From Marinicella pacifica (GTDB lineage: Bacteria > Pseudomonadota > Gammaproteobacteria > Xanthomonadales > Marinicellaceae): a stretch of 64,000 bases of DNA. Location of the stretch: positions 310,001 through 374,000 of the forward strand of contig NZ_BMEO01000002.1 in assembly GCF_014636635.1 (NCBI RefSeq). Reading direction: 5' to 3'. Positions 56,345 to 64,000 of this stretch are shown piece by piece. Under the pieces are notes generated by a model that saw only the letters and a list, made by a program, of their open reading frames with translations, searched no databases and was not told the origin of the DNA. The translations under genes and the position numbers were made by a program. Position 1 is the stretch's first letter; the number at the start of each line of letters is the position of its first letter.

Positions 56345-59300
56345 ATGAAATTATCGACTGTTTGTTTGTTGGCGGGTGTTTTACTGCCCGTGCTTTCTCA
56401 AGCCGATTCGGTTAAGGTGGATGCCTATACCTTTGGCGGCTTAAAGGCACGTGCTATCGGGCCTGCTGTGATGAGCGGCAGGATTGCGGCACTGGATGCA
56501 ACCGCTGATGAAACACCCGTTATTTATGTGGGCACGGCCAGTGGTGGTGTCTGGAAATCGAAAGACGGCGGTGTCGGTTTTGAACCTGTTTTTGATGATC
56601 ATAACCAATCCATTGGTGCTGTCAAAATCGACCCCAACAACGCTTCGCATGTATGGGTGGGTACCGGCGAATCCTGGGTCAGAAACACCGTTTCAGTCGG
56701 TGATGGAATTTATTTGTCAACCGATGGCGGTGACAAGTGGCAGCACCTGGGTCTTGAAAAAACCGAACGCATCGCCGCCATTGAAGTCAGCAGTCAATCC
56801 GGCGACACCGTGTTTGTCTGCGCCACCGGTGCCTTGTGGAATGACGCTGAAGAACGCGGGGTTTACCGCACCACAAACCGTGGCAAAACCTGGGAAAAAG
56901 TGTTGTATGTGAATGCATCAACCGGTTGTTCTGATCTCGTCATTGACCCCAATAATCCGAATATTCTCTATGCCGGTATGTGGCAGTTTAGACGTTATCC
57001 TGACTATTTCACGTCAGGCGGCGAAGGCAGTGGTTTATACCGGTCAATTGACGGTGGTGACAGCTGGCAGGAAATGACCAATGGTTTGCCCCAGGATGAC
57101 AAAGGCCGCATTGCTTTGGCCATAGCCAATTCCCGCAGCACCACGGTTTATGCCACTGTGGAAGCCAAAGAGACCGCATTGTATCGCAGTGATGACATGG
57201 GCAAAACCTGGCACAAAAAATCGGATGCCGGCATGATCCAGATGCGTCCTTTTTATTTTGGCGAATTACAGGTGGATCCCAAAGACCCGGAACGTGTTTA
57301 TAAACCAAGTTTTATCACTGTCACCAGCGTTGACGGCGGTGAGTCGTTTTCATCCATGTTTGCAGGCGGCTTTAATATTCCGATTCATCCGGATCACCAT
57401 GCCTTATGGATAAACCCTGATAATCCCAGCCAGTTGGTCTTAGGCACAGACGGCGGTGTTTATATCAGTTACAACAAAGGGGGTAACTGGCGTATGGTGG
57501 GCACCTTGCCCGTCAGTCAGTTTTACCATGTTTCTCATGATGACCAATGGCCTTACCATGTGTATGGCGGTTTGCAGGACAATGGTTCCTGGGCAGGTCC
57601 TTCTCGCGCCCCGGGCGGTATTAAACCCGGTGACTGGCATTCAATCGGCATGGGTGACGGCTTTTGGGCCTTTGTTGACAAACTCGACCATAACATCATT
57701 TATTCAGAATACCAGGGCGGTCAATTACTGCGTTTAAACCGCACCATTGGTGAGCTTAAGCACATTCCGCCGGTTGCCAATGAAGGTGAAAAACCTTTGC
57801 GCTTTAACTGGAACACACCGTTGCTGGTCAGTGAAGCGAACCCCGGCACGATTTACTACGGCTCACAATATTTACATCAATCCACGGACCGGGGTGAATC
57901 CTGGCAAACCCTGTCACCTGATCTCACCACTGATGACCCAAAACGTCAGCGACAGGCCGATACCGGCGGTTTAACCCTTGATAACTCAACAGCTGAAAAT
58001 AATGCAACCATTTACACCATAGCAGAATCTATACTTGATAAGCAACTGTTATGGGTGGGTACAGATGACGGCCTGATACATGTCTCAAAAGATGCCGGAG
58101 AAAGCTGGCAAAATGTGGGTAAAAACATCCAAGGGGTGCCCAAAGGTACCTGGGTTTCACGCATCACCGCCAGCCCGCATCAGGTGGGCAGCGCTTTCGT
58201 GACATTTGACGGTCATCGCAGCGGCGATATGAAAACCTATGCTTTTCAAACGAATGATTTTGGTCGCACCTGGCATGCTTTACCAACCGATGAACTCGGC
58301 TATGCCTGGGTCTTGAAACAAGATACTGTAAACCCCGATTTGTTGTTTCTCGGAACTGAATTTGGCCTCTACATCAGTCTGGACTCAGGCAAAAACTGGG
58401 CCAGATTTAAAGAAAATCTGCCCAAGGTTGCGGTGCATGATTTGGTGATTCATCCGACTGAACATGATGTGATTCTTGCCACCCACGGTCGCGGGGTTTA
58501 CATCATCGATGACATTTCGCCCTTGCGTGCTTTGACACAGGATAAACTTAACGAAAATGTGGTGATGCTACCATCCAGACCGGCGGTGATGGTAGAAGGC
58601 GGGGCCTTACAGAGTTTTTCCGGAGGTGATGATTTTATTGGATCCAATCCTTCAGAGGTGGCGGTTATCAGCTATTATCTGAAAAAACGCCATATGTTCG
58701 GTGACATGAAAATCAACATTCTGGACGAAAACGATCAGGTAATTACCAGCCTGGTGGCCGGGAAAAGGCGTGGCATTAACCGCGTGGACTGGCCGATGCG
58801 TTTAAAAGCACCGAAATTTCCGCCATCCACTTCATTGGTCCCCGGTTTTCTCGGCCCCAGGGTGGCAGAGGGTCGTTATAAGGTTGAGCTGATTAAAGGA
58901 AAAAAAAGTTATTATTCAACTGTTGATTTGGTGCCTGATCCGAGATCATCGCACACCCTTGAAGACCGCAAAGAGCAACAACAGTTATCCATGCGACTTT
59001 ACAACGCGATTAATGATTTGACCTTTCAGTTAAGTCAATTACAGGATGTGGTTTCGCAGCTGCATGAGAAAAAAGACCTGTCAACCGGCGCGCAAAAGAA
59101 AGCAGAAAAATTTGAACAGGCCTATAAAAAATTAAATGCCCGATTCACCGCCACCAAAAAGGGCATGATCACCGGTGAATCCAAACTGCGCGAACAGCTC
59201 GGTACACTGTTTGGCCATGTGGTTGCTTACAGTGGCAAGCCCAGTCAGACCCAATACCAATTGGCGGATAAACTGATAGATGATGTGGCCAATGCCATTC

Positions 59301-59476
59301 AGGCCGGTCAAGCATTGCTGAGTAAACAATTGCCGGCCATCAATAAGCAACTCGGTGAAGATGATGCCATCAAATTAATCGACCGAACCACTTGGGACGA
59401 GAAAAACGGCATGGGTCTGACCTCACAACCGGTGAACAAAGCCTGGTTAATCAATGGTGGTCATATCCACCATTAA
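56345..59476 (+). CDS. Secreted BNR/VPS10-like propeller protein
   Basis: A 1043-residue secreted protein (signal peptide LSTVCLLAGVLLPVLSQA; ribosome site GGGAG). It has about a dozen BNR/Asp-box repeats with S-x-D-x-G-x-x-W (SKDGGVGF, LSTDGGDKW, TTNRGKTW, RSIDGGDSW, RSDDMGKTW, STDRGESW, SKDAGESW), filling residues about 30-720. The C-terminal 300 residues are predicted beta then coiled coil (LTFQLSQLQDVVSQL). The layout matches the 'glycosyl hydrolase/sortilin-like' proteins often annotated in Bacteroidota and marine proteobacteria; catalytic activity has not been shown. A terminator follows. Confidence 0.88.
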   Translation: MKLSTVCLLAGVLLPVLSQADSVKVDAYTFGGLKARAIGPAVMSGRIAALDATADETPVIYVGTASGGVWKSKDGGVGFEPVFDDHNQSIGAVKIDPNNASHVWVGTGESWVRNTVSVGDGIYLSTDGGDKWQHLGLEKTERIAAIEVSSQSGDTVFVCATGALWNDAEERGVYRTTNRGKTWEKVLYVNASTGCSDLVIDPNNPNILYAGMWQFRRYPDYFTSGGEGSGLYRSIDGGDSWQEMTNGLPQDDKGRIALAIANSRSTTVYATVEAKETALYRSDDMGKTWHKKSDAGMIQMRPFYFGELQVDPKDPERVYKPSFITVTSVDGGESFSSMFAGGFNIPIHPDHHALWINPDNPSQLVLGTDGGVYISYNKGGNWRMVGTLPVSQFYHVSHDDQWPYHVYGGLQDNGSWAGPSRAPGGIKPGDWHSIGMGDGFWAFVDKLDHNIIYSEYQGGQLLRLNRTIGELKHIPPVANEGEKPLRFNWNTPLLVSEANPGTIYYGSQYLHQSTDRGESWQTLSPDLTTDDPKRQRQADTGGLTLDNSTAENNATIYTIAESILDKQLLWVGTDDGLIHVSKDAGESWQNVGKNIQGVPKGTWVSRITASPHQVGSAFVTFDGHRSGDMKTYAFQTNDFGRTWHALPTDELGYAWVLKQDTVNPDLLFLGTEFGLYISLDSGKNWARFKENLPKVAVHDLVIHPTEHDVILATHGRGVYIIDDISPLRALTQDKLNENVVMLPSRPAVMVEGGALQSFSGGDDFIGSNPSEVAVISYYLKKRHMFGDMKINILDENDQVITSLVAGKRRGINRVDWPMRLKAPKFPPSTSLVPGFLGPRVAEGRYKVELIKGKKSYYSTVDLVPDPRSSHTLEDRKEQQQLSMRLYNAINDLTFQLSQLQDVVSQLHEKKDLSTGAQKKAEKFEQAYKKLNARFTATKKGMITGESKLREQLGTLFGHVVAYSGKPSQTQYQLADKLIDDVANAIQAGQALLSKQLPAINKQLGEDDAIKLIDRTTWDEKNGMGLTSQPVNKAWLINGGHIHH

Positions 59477-59499
59477 CAAACTGCCTGACAGCCAACCTT

Positions 59500-59526
59500 A
59501 AAGGGGTCTTCGTGACCCCTTTTTTG
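59500..59526 (+). terminator. Intrinsic terminator between BNR gene and S9 peptidase gene
   Basis: A 9-bp perfect stem AAAGGGGTC/GACCCCTTT with a short TTCGT loop (59500-59522) runs into Ts. It serves the plus-strand gene; the convergent peptidase gene ends 57 bp further on. Confidence 0.85.
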
Positions 59527-59582
59527 TGAAACGGGCTTAACAGAATAGCCGCGATACAAAATTCTCAAAGGCAAATGACATC

Positions 59583-61703
59583 TTAAAATGATGCCTCAGC
59601 GTCATTGTCTTCGGCATCCTTTTTAAGCTGTGCCTGATGGTCCAGGTCATAGGGTGGGATTTGCTGACCTTTATTCTCACCTTTGAGGTAGAAGTTCATC
59701 CAGCGCATTAAGCGCTTGGCATAATCCAGCTGCGCCGCGGCTTTGCGGTTACCGTGGCCTTCGCCCGGGTAATACACCAGACGGACTGGTGTATCGGTGC
59801 GGGTTTTAATGTAGCGATACAACTCCATAGACTGCGCCGGATGTACCCGTGTGTCATTTTTGCCATGCATAATCAGCAGTGGCGTTTGTGCTTTATCGGT
59901 GTGATAAATCGGACTACGCTCCAACATCCACATCCATTTATCCCAGGGGTAATTGCGGGCGTGCACGTTGTACATTTCCTTGGGGATATCGGTGGTACCG
60001 AACTTTGACAGCTGATTGGCAATGCCCACAAACATAACACTGGCGGCAAAATGCTCACTTAAGGCGGTGGCTGCCCAGGCAGAGGCATAACCGCCGTAGG
60101 AACCGCCGGTAATACCAACACGCGCTTTATCGACAATACCTTCATCAGATAAATGGGTGATGGCATCCACCAAATCATTAAACTCACCACCGGCATAATC
60201 GGCCTGACCTTTTTTACTGAATTCAACACCGCGACCGGTACTGCCGCGATAGTTCGGCAGAAACACCGCAAAACCATTACCGGCAGCATGTTTAATCGGG
60301 TAAGCATAACGATCCAGCCACTCATTGCTGATATGGGCTTCAGGACCGCCATGCACCATCATAATCAAAGGATAACGTTGATTCTTTGTATAGTTAATGG
60401 GATAAACCAGAATCCCCTCAAGCTCAAGACCATCACGCGCGGTGTATTTAATGGATGCCTGCTTCGGCATGGCGATATTCTCCAGCCAGGGGTTGGAATG
60501 GCTTAATCGCTTCAAATCACCGTTATTGACCGAGTAAACTTCTCGCGGATGATCAGCGTGGCCAACGGTCGCAACCATGGTTTTGCCGTCTTCGCTGACA
60601 TCAAAGTTACTTAACACGGCTTTGCCGAGTGGCAGCCTGTTGTCAACTTTTTCCGTATCGAGATTAATGACACTGACTTCACTGCTGGTGCCAATATGCC
60701 CCATATAGGCCAGTTGAGAATCTGACAGCCACTCAATGGCTTTGACATGACCTGCATAGTCTTTAACATATTCAGTCATCTTGCCGTTGCCACTGCGACC
60801 AACAAACAATCGGCCACTGGCCGGATCATGCTTATCTTCGGCACCAATCATGGCGACATATTTGCCATTGGGCGACCATTCCGCTTCACCCAGCTTACCT
60901 TCGGTTTTAAACGCCTGAATACGCTCACCGTCAATTTGATAAATACCATATTCAGAGGATGTATAATTATCATCGATATGCGGCGTTGGTGTGGTTCGAA
61001 GCAGCACATGATCTTTCCCGGGATGAAACTGTACTGACAAGATATGTTCATCAATATTTAATTGAACCGGTTCGTCTTCTAAGTTGTTTAGATTAACTTG
61101 ATAGGCATGGTTAAATTGAATATCCTCTTCATAGACTTCAGCTTTGAAACCTTTCTTTTCCAGCTTTTTCTCCGACTTGTCTTTCTCCGGCTTGGCCACA
61201 AAAACCAATTTGTCACCTTCTGAATTAAGGGAAAACGAAGAAATATTATTTTTATGAGAAATGACTTTAACCGACTCACCACCATCCACCGGAATACGGT
61301 AAATTGAGGTGTATTTATCATCGTTACGCTTAGCGCGATAATATATCGACTGGCCATCCGGGCTCCACTGCACCGAAGACACAGATACCTCACCGGTAAT
61401 AAAAGGCCTTGAGTTACCTTGTTTATCCACCACATGCAGCTCAACATAATGTGACCCATCCTCATCCTCATAAGGCGTACGCGGCTTCACCAAAGTATAA
61501 GCCGTCAACTGACCGTCAGATGACACCACCGAACTGCCCACATAATGCGCCGTCACGATTTGTTCTAAGGTCATGATGTCCTTTTTAGCATGCGCACTAA
61601 ACCCAACCAACAAACCTAAAACAACACCAGTAATCCACATAAACCGCTGATTGCCACCCTGATGGTGACGACCTTTTGTTCTCTTTAAATCGATTTTTCT
61701 CAT
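59583..61703 (-). CDS. S9-family prolyl oligopeptidase (acylaminoacyl/DPP-like)
   Basis: A 706-residue secreted serine peptidase. An N-terminal signal or anchor (FMWITGVVLGLLVGFSAHA) precedes a seven-bladed propeller (WSPDGQSIYYRAKRND, EWSPNGKYVAMIGAE). A C-terminal alpha/beta hydrolase domain has the nucleophile in GITGGSYGGYASAW near residue 534, Asp in MHGKNDTRV and His in GEGHGNRK near 652. It cleaves short peptides in the periplasm or outside. The ribosome site is GAGGAAAGA before the ATG at 61703. Confidence 0.92.
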   Translation of the reverse strand: MRKIDLKRTKGRHHQGGNQRFMWITGVVLGLLVGFSAHAKKDIMTLEQIVTAHYVGSSVVSSDGQLTAYTLVKPRTPYEDEDGSHYVELHVVDKQGNSRPFITGEVSVSSVQWSPDGQSIYYRAKRNDDKYTSIYRIPVDGGESVKVISHKNNISSFSLNSEGDKLVFVAKPEKDKSEKKLEKKGFKAEVYEEDIQFNHAYQVNLNNLEDEPVQLNIDEHILSVQFHPGKDHVLLRTTPTPHIDDNYTSSEYGIYQIDGERIQAFKTEGKLGEAEWSPNGKYVAMIGAEDKHDPASGRLFVGRSGNGKMTEYVKDYAGHVKAIEWLSDSQLAYMGHIGTSSEVSVINLDTEKVDNRLPLGKAVLSNFDVSEDGKTMVATVGHADHPREVYSVNNGDLKRLSHSNPWLENIAMPKQASIKYTARDGLELEGILVYPINYTKNQRYPLIMMVHGGPEAHISNEWLDRYAYPIKHAAGNGFAVFLPNYRGSTGRGVEFSKKGQADYAGGEFNDLVDAITHLSDEGIVDKARVGITGGSYGGYASAWAATALSEHFAASVMFVGIANQLSKFGTTDIPKEMYNVHARNYPWDKWMWMLERSPIYHTDKAQTPLLIMHGKNDTRVHPAQSMELYRYIKTRTDTPVRLVYYPGEGHGNRKAAAQLDYAKRLMRWMNFYLKGENKGQQIPPYDLDHQAQLKKDAEDNDAEASF

Positions 61704-62122
61704 TCTTTCCTCATTGTTTTGAACTTATAAAATTCCAGAAACACGCCTATCAGTGTTATTAAACGCCCTAACGATAGTCGCCTAACGCCATATTAATCGA
61801 CCCATGTGAAAATTTAAAGTCATACAACTTCACTTCAGGACTTCGACAAAAGACAGGCATCTAAATCGATACCGCCTGACAAGAATCCGGCAAACTCACC
61901 TAACATATCAATCCAAGGATATTAGATACCTTACTCAAACTTTGTCACCCCATAATGCCCATCTTTAGATATTTTATTGAGCTTTAATTAAACCAATATC
62001 ATGAATGAGGTTTTACATTTGGTGCTTGTCCTTGTTTATTTTTTAAATCAAATGATCACTTTTTTGAGGGTTTTTACTTTTTTTCTCGCCTTAAATAGTG
62101 ATAGATACCGAATAAATAAACT
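61704..62122. other. Intergenic region without a recognised gene
   Basis: This gap of about 420 bp between the S9 peptidase gene and the mobile-element debris contains no ORF, RNA or repeat that I can support. The promoter of the peptidase gene must lie in its left part. Confidence 0.5.
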
Positions 62123-62140
62123 AAAGGGGTCAGTACCCTT
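62123..62140. repeat. REP-like repeat, inverted copy
   Basis: AAAGGGGTCAGTACCCTT contains a short GGGT/ACCC dyad. Its reverse complement recurs at 62411 and 62451. With those copies it brackets the RAYT remnant in inverted orientation, the usual relation of REPs to their tyrosine transposase. Confidence 0.7.
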
Positions 62141-62369
62141 AACTTAAAACTGATGCCGTCTGTTGTTTCGGCTGTGGCGAGAATATGAATGTGGTTAGTC
62201 ATCAATTCATAAGCATGAATTTTTACGCCACTACCTTGAGCTGAATCATGCAAGTAATTTTTATACGTTTGATAATCTTCTTCTTCAAAAACACAGCCTG
62301 ACGGTTATTCCCTCTTTGAATAACATGGTTGGCAATATCGGGAACAAAGAACCTTGGTTTCCTTGGCAT
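62141..62369 (-). pseudogene. REP-associated tyrosine transposase (RAYT/Y1) remnant, frameshifted
   Basis: From an ATG at 62369 the frame reads MPRKPRFFVPDIANHVIQRG, then NNRQAVF, the usual RAYT N terminus. One base appears lost in a T run after QAV. After a +1 shift the reading continues EEEDYQTYKNYLHDSAQ, IHAYELMTNHIHILATAE, including the HxH motif of the HUH/Y1 active site. The homology stops after DGISF, where the REP-like repeat begins, and the catalytic Tyr is gone. The gene is inactive. Confidence 0.8.
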
Positions 62370-62393
62370 AAGATACCTTTCAAATTTGGTATG

Positions 62394-62473
62394 ATAGCAT
62401 AAATCTCTTTAAAGGGTACTGACCCCTTTATTCATAGCATAAATCTCTTTAAAGGGTACTGACCCCTTTATTC
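62394..62473. repeat. Tandem duplication of a 40-bp unit carrying a REP
   Basis: Two identical adjoining 40-bp units (62394-62433 and 62434-62473) each begin ATAGCATAAATCTC and contain AAAGGGTACTGACCCCTTT. The second unit overlaps the 3' end of the IS982 transposase frame and supplies its stop codon. Confidence 0.85.
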
Positions 62474-63279
62474 AGTGCAGTGATTTTTGCCATGATTCTG
62501 GTGGCGAACCCTTTAAACGTTTTTGCATAGTTTCTGCGAATCATAAATTGATCACACAGTTGAGAAAATAAGGTTTCAATTCGTTTTCTTGCCTTGCTGT
62601 AAACCCAAGGTAACCTCTTGTAATTTAGTTGATTTTTTCTCATAGGAGTATGCAGGTTTATGTTCGATGTATCAAATAAATCCAGTTGCAAAGGATGACT
62701 CAAATAGCCTTTGTCTCCAATGATATGACAGTCTTTCATTAGCCCTTTTATATCATTTAGGTAATGTATGTCATGGACAGATGCAGGTGATAAGTCAAAA
62801 TGTTTAAAAACACCATCCACAGAACACACCGCATGTAATTTGTAACCGTAATACCTCATGCTTTGAGAGGCACAATAACCATGATTTGGCGCTGTATCGA
62901 CATCATCGTTACATATAGTTGAACGCCCTGCACGAGAAATCTTACACACTTCCAAGGGCATACTGTCGATTAAAAAATGATCTTCTCCAGTGGTCATTTG
63001 ATCTGCCATTTGTTGCCTAAGTGCTTCTATATAAATGAATAATTGTCTTTTTCGTCGGTTGTAAACCGAACGTTCTATCTGGTCAAATAAGCTCGCAGGT
63101 AATCTGCGAAATAACTCCCTTTCTGAATCAATATTTAAGTATTCAGCTGTTAAAGCCAACGCGATAACTTCAATATCTGATAGTTTAGGTATTCTGATTT
63201 GATTCAAAAAGTTAGATTGTTCAATTAATTGCTGTAAGACAGACAATATTTTGATATAACTGCATTCTAAGTTACTCAT
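62449..63279 (-). CDS. IS982-family transposase, C-terminally truncated
   Basis: A 276-residue DDE transposase from the ATG at 63279 (MSNLECSYIKIL). Family landmarks are FLIDSMPLEVCKISRAGRS, GYCASQSMRYYGYKLHAVCS, PASVHDIHYL, IIGDKGYLS and KARKRIETLFSQL, giving Asp, Asp and Glu of the active site. The last six residues, KGVSTL, are encoded by the REP-like repeat. The normal end, after about KITAL, is therefore lost, probably some 20 residues. The closest relatives I recall are of the Bacteroidota type, and the gene is AT-rich, suggesting transfer. Activity is doubtful. Confidence 0.85.
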   Translation of the reverse strand: MSNLECSYIKILSVLQQLIEQSNFLNQIRIPKLSDIEVIALALTAEYLNIDSERELFRRLPASLFDQIERSVYNRRKRQLFIYIEALRQQMADQMTTGEDHFLIDSMPLEVCKISRAGRSTICNDDVDTAPNHGYCASQSMRYYGYKLHAVCSVDGVFKHFDLSPASVHDIHYLNDIKGLMKDCHIIGDKGYLSHPLQLDLFDTSNINLHTPMRKNQLNYKRLPWVYSKARKRIETLFSQLCDQFMIRRNYAKTFKGFATRIMAKITALNKGVSTL

Positions 63280-63377
63280 AGTATTGGTAATTTTCAAGTT
63301 TCGAGACTTATAAATATACCGCATTTTGCTATGAGTAACTTCTTGTTTTTCAACTATTTTCTAAATGCACCACGGGT
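62474..63377 (-). mobile_element. IS982-family insertion sequence, one end missing
   Basis: The transposase gene is the only content. A possible intact outer end lies near 63377, where the minus strand begins ACCCGTGGTGCATTTAG upstream of the gene. The other end is replaced by the REP/40-bp tandem repeat. No matching inverted repeat or target duplication can be paired, so the outer boundary is approximate. Confidence 0.45.
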
Positions 63378-63509
63378 TCATAATAATTTAATTTAACATT
63401 TTATTTGTATTTCATTTATAATAAATAATGCATGGGGTTAGTTATTAATTATAAAATCCCCTGTAAGTTTTGATTTATTTTGAGTCTTATTTAAAAAAAG
63501 GGTATTTCT

Positions 63510-64000
63510 ATGAAAAAATTTCTGATCTTATTTAGCTTACTTTTTTGTGCGCCACTGTTTGCACAAACCGATGATCCCAATAACACAGCCTTTAACCCTG
63601 CAGCCGCTAACCGAGGCGGAGGGGTCGGTACATTTATCGGATCGATTACATCACCACCAACCGGTGTTACCGGTGCATTGCCCGTGGGTCTGGAGCATAA
63701 TGGCTCAGGCGATTTATTGGTTACTGAAATCAGTAATAATGAATATTTTAGCCAATCAACCGCTGGCCCATTGGTTACCGGCCCGATTAATGTTGCGGCC
63801 AATAACGCTAATCCCATCGGAATAACCACAGACGGTAGCACACTGTATCTCACCGACACAGCAGCTTCTGATGTTGATTTATTTGATTTAGCCGGAAATT
63901 ACTTATCGAGTTTCGATGTGTCAACCGAAACCACCTTCCCGGAAGGTATTACCTATGCGGCACCACTTAATAATTTATTTGTTGTTGATGGCGCGGGGGG
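63510..64000 (+). CDS. Secreted propeller-like protein, N-terminal part (runs off right edge)
   Basis: An open frame from the ATG at 63510 continues to the window end (163 complete codons). A signal peptide (FLILFSLLFCAPLFAQ) is followed by a Gly/Asn-rich region and NHL/YVTN-like strands (PIGITTDGSTLYLTDTAAS, FPEGITYAAPLNNLFVVDG). It is probably an extracellular beta-propeller. The ribosome site AAAAAGGG is 8 nt before the ATG. Its C terminus is outside the window, so the DGFE-type tail cannot be checked. Confidence 0.75.
   Translation, partial: MKKFLILFSLLFCAPLFAQTDDPNNTAFNPAAANRGGGVGTFIGSITSPPTGVTGALPVGLEHNGSGDLLVTEISNNEYFSQSTAGPLVTGPINVAANNANPIGITTDGSTLYLTDTAASDVDLFDLAGNYLSSFDVSTETTFPEGITYAAPLNNLFVVDGAG

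Noticed and set aside
63491-63859. Minus-strand ORF of 122 codons at the right edge
   Set aside because: The plus strand carries a signal peptide and propeller-like strands in an uninterrupted frame, so the antisense frame is a shadow.

Overview
The window looks like chromosomal DNA of a marine-type gammaproteobacterium, probably close to Marinicella or the Xanthomonadales. The support is a gammaproteobacterial housekeeping set (NhaB, Pal-CpoB-QueE-QueC, RsmJ, ArfB, type B L31, GCS2-type glutamate-cysteine ligase) among many large secreted beta-propeller, BNR-repeat and beta-helix proteins. Several of these end in a short IF-x-DGFE-like tail. The genus is inferred from gene content, not from a search.

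Layout. 1-1374 is the N-terminal part of a two-component-regulator-type propeller protein running off the left edge. 1465-4587 is an operon of hotdog thioesterase, PaaZ and PlsC-like acyltransferase. 4631-6755 (minus) is a secreted lipase-like hydrolase plus a secreted protein of unknown function. 6876-7035 is a palindromic MITE-like element. 7177-9995 is pal-cpoB-queE-queC. 10076-20965 holds a Ser/Thr kinase with TPRs, an FG-GAP-like secreted protein, NhaB and a 1492-residue BNR protein. 21000-29769 is mostly metabolic and housekeeping: gshA, a peptide-binding protein, rsmJ, gltA, rpmE2, a lipoprotein, an M28 peptidase and a ferredoxin reductase. A tRNA-Thr(UGU) with a clear promoter follows, then an M48 protease, a GNAT acetyltransferase, a serine hydrolase behind a consensus FNR-type box, and a diguanylate cyclase.

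36664-42836 is a tight five-gene operon: TehB-like methyltransferase, SQR-like FAD oxidoreductase, KstD-like FAD dehydrogenase, FMN 2-hydroxyacid dehydrogenase and ThDP-dependent decarboxylase-like enzyme. The last two recall mandelate dehydrogenase and benzoylformate decarboxylase, but the substrate is unknown. It is the best candidate here for an undescribed pathway.

43243-50382 holds a duplicated module of DUF6438-like gene plus stand-alone HD-GYP gene. One DUF6438 copy is intact and the other is a truncated pseudogene. Between the copies lie a pectate lyase, two paralogous membrane-anchored proteins and arfB. 50677-61703 carries a beta-helix protein, a DUF4097-like protein, a secreted propeller-like protein, a LolA-like protein with a large BNR protein, and an S9 peptidase. 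The right end (62123-63380) is mobile-element debris: REP-like repeats, a frameshifted RAYT transposase remnant, a 40-bp tandem repeat and an IS982-family transposase truncated at a REP. A secreted propeller-like gene then runs off the right edge.
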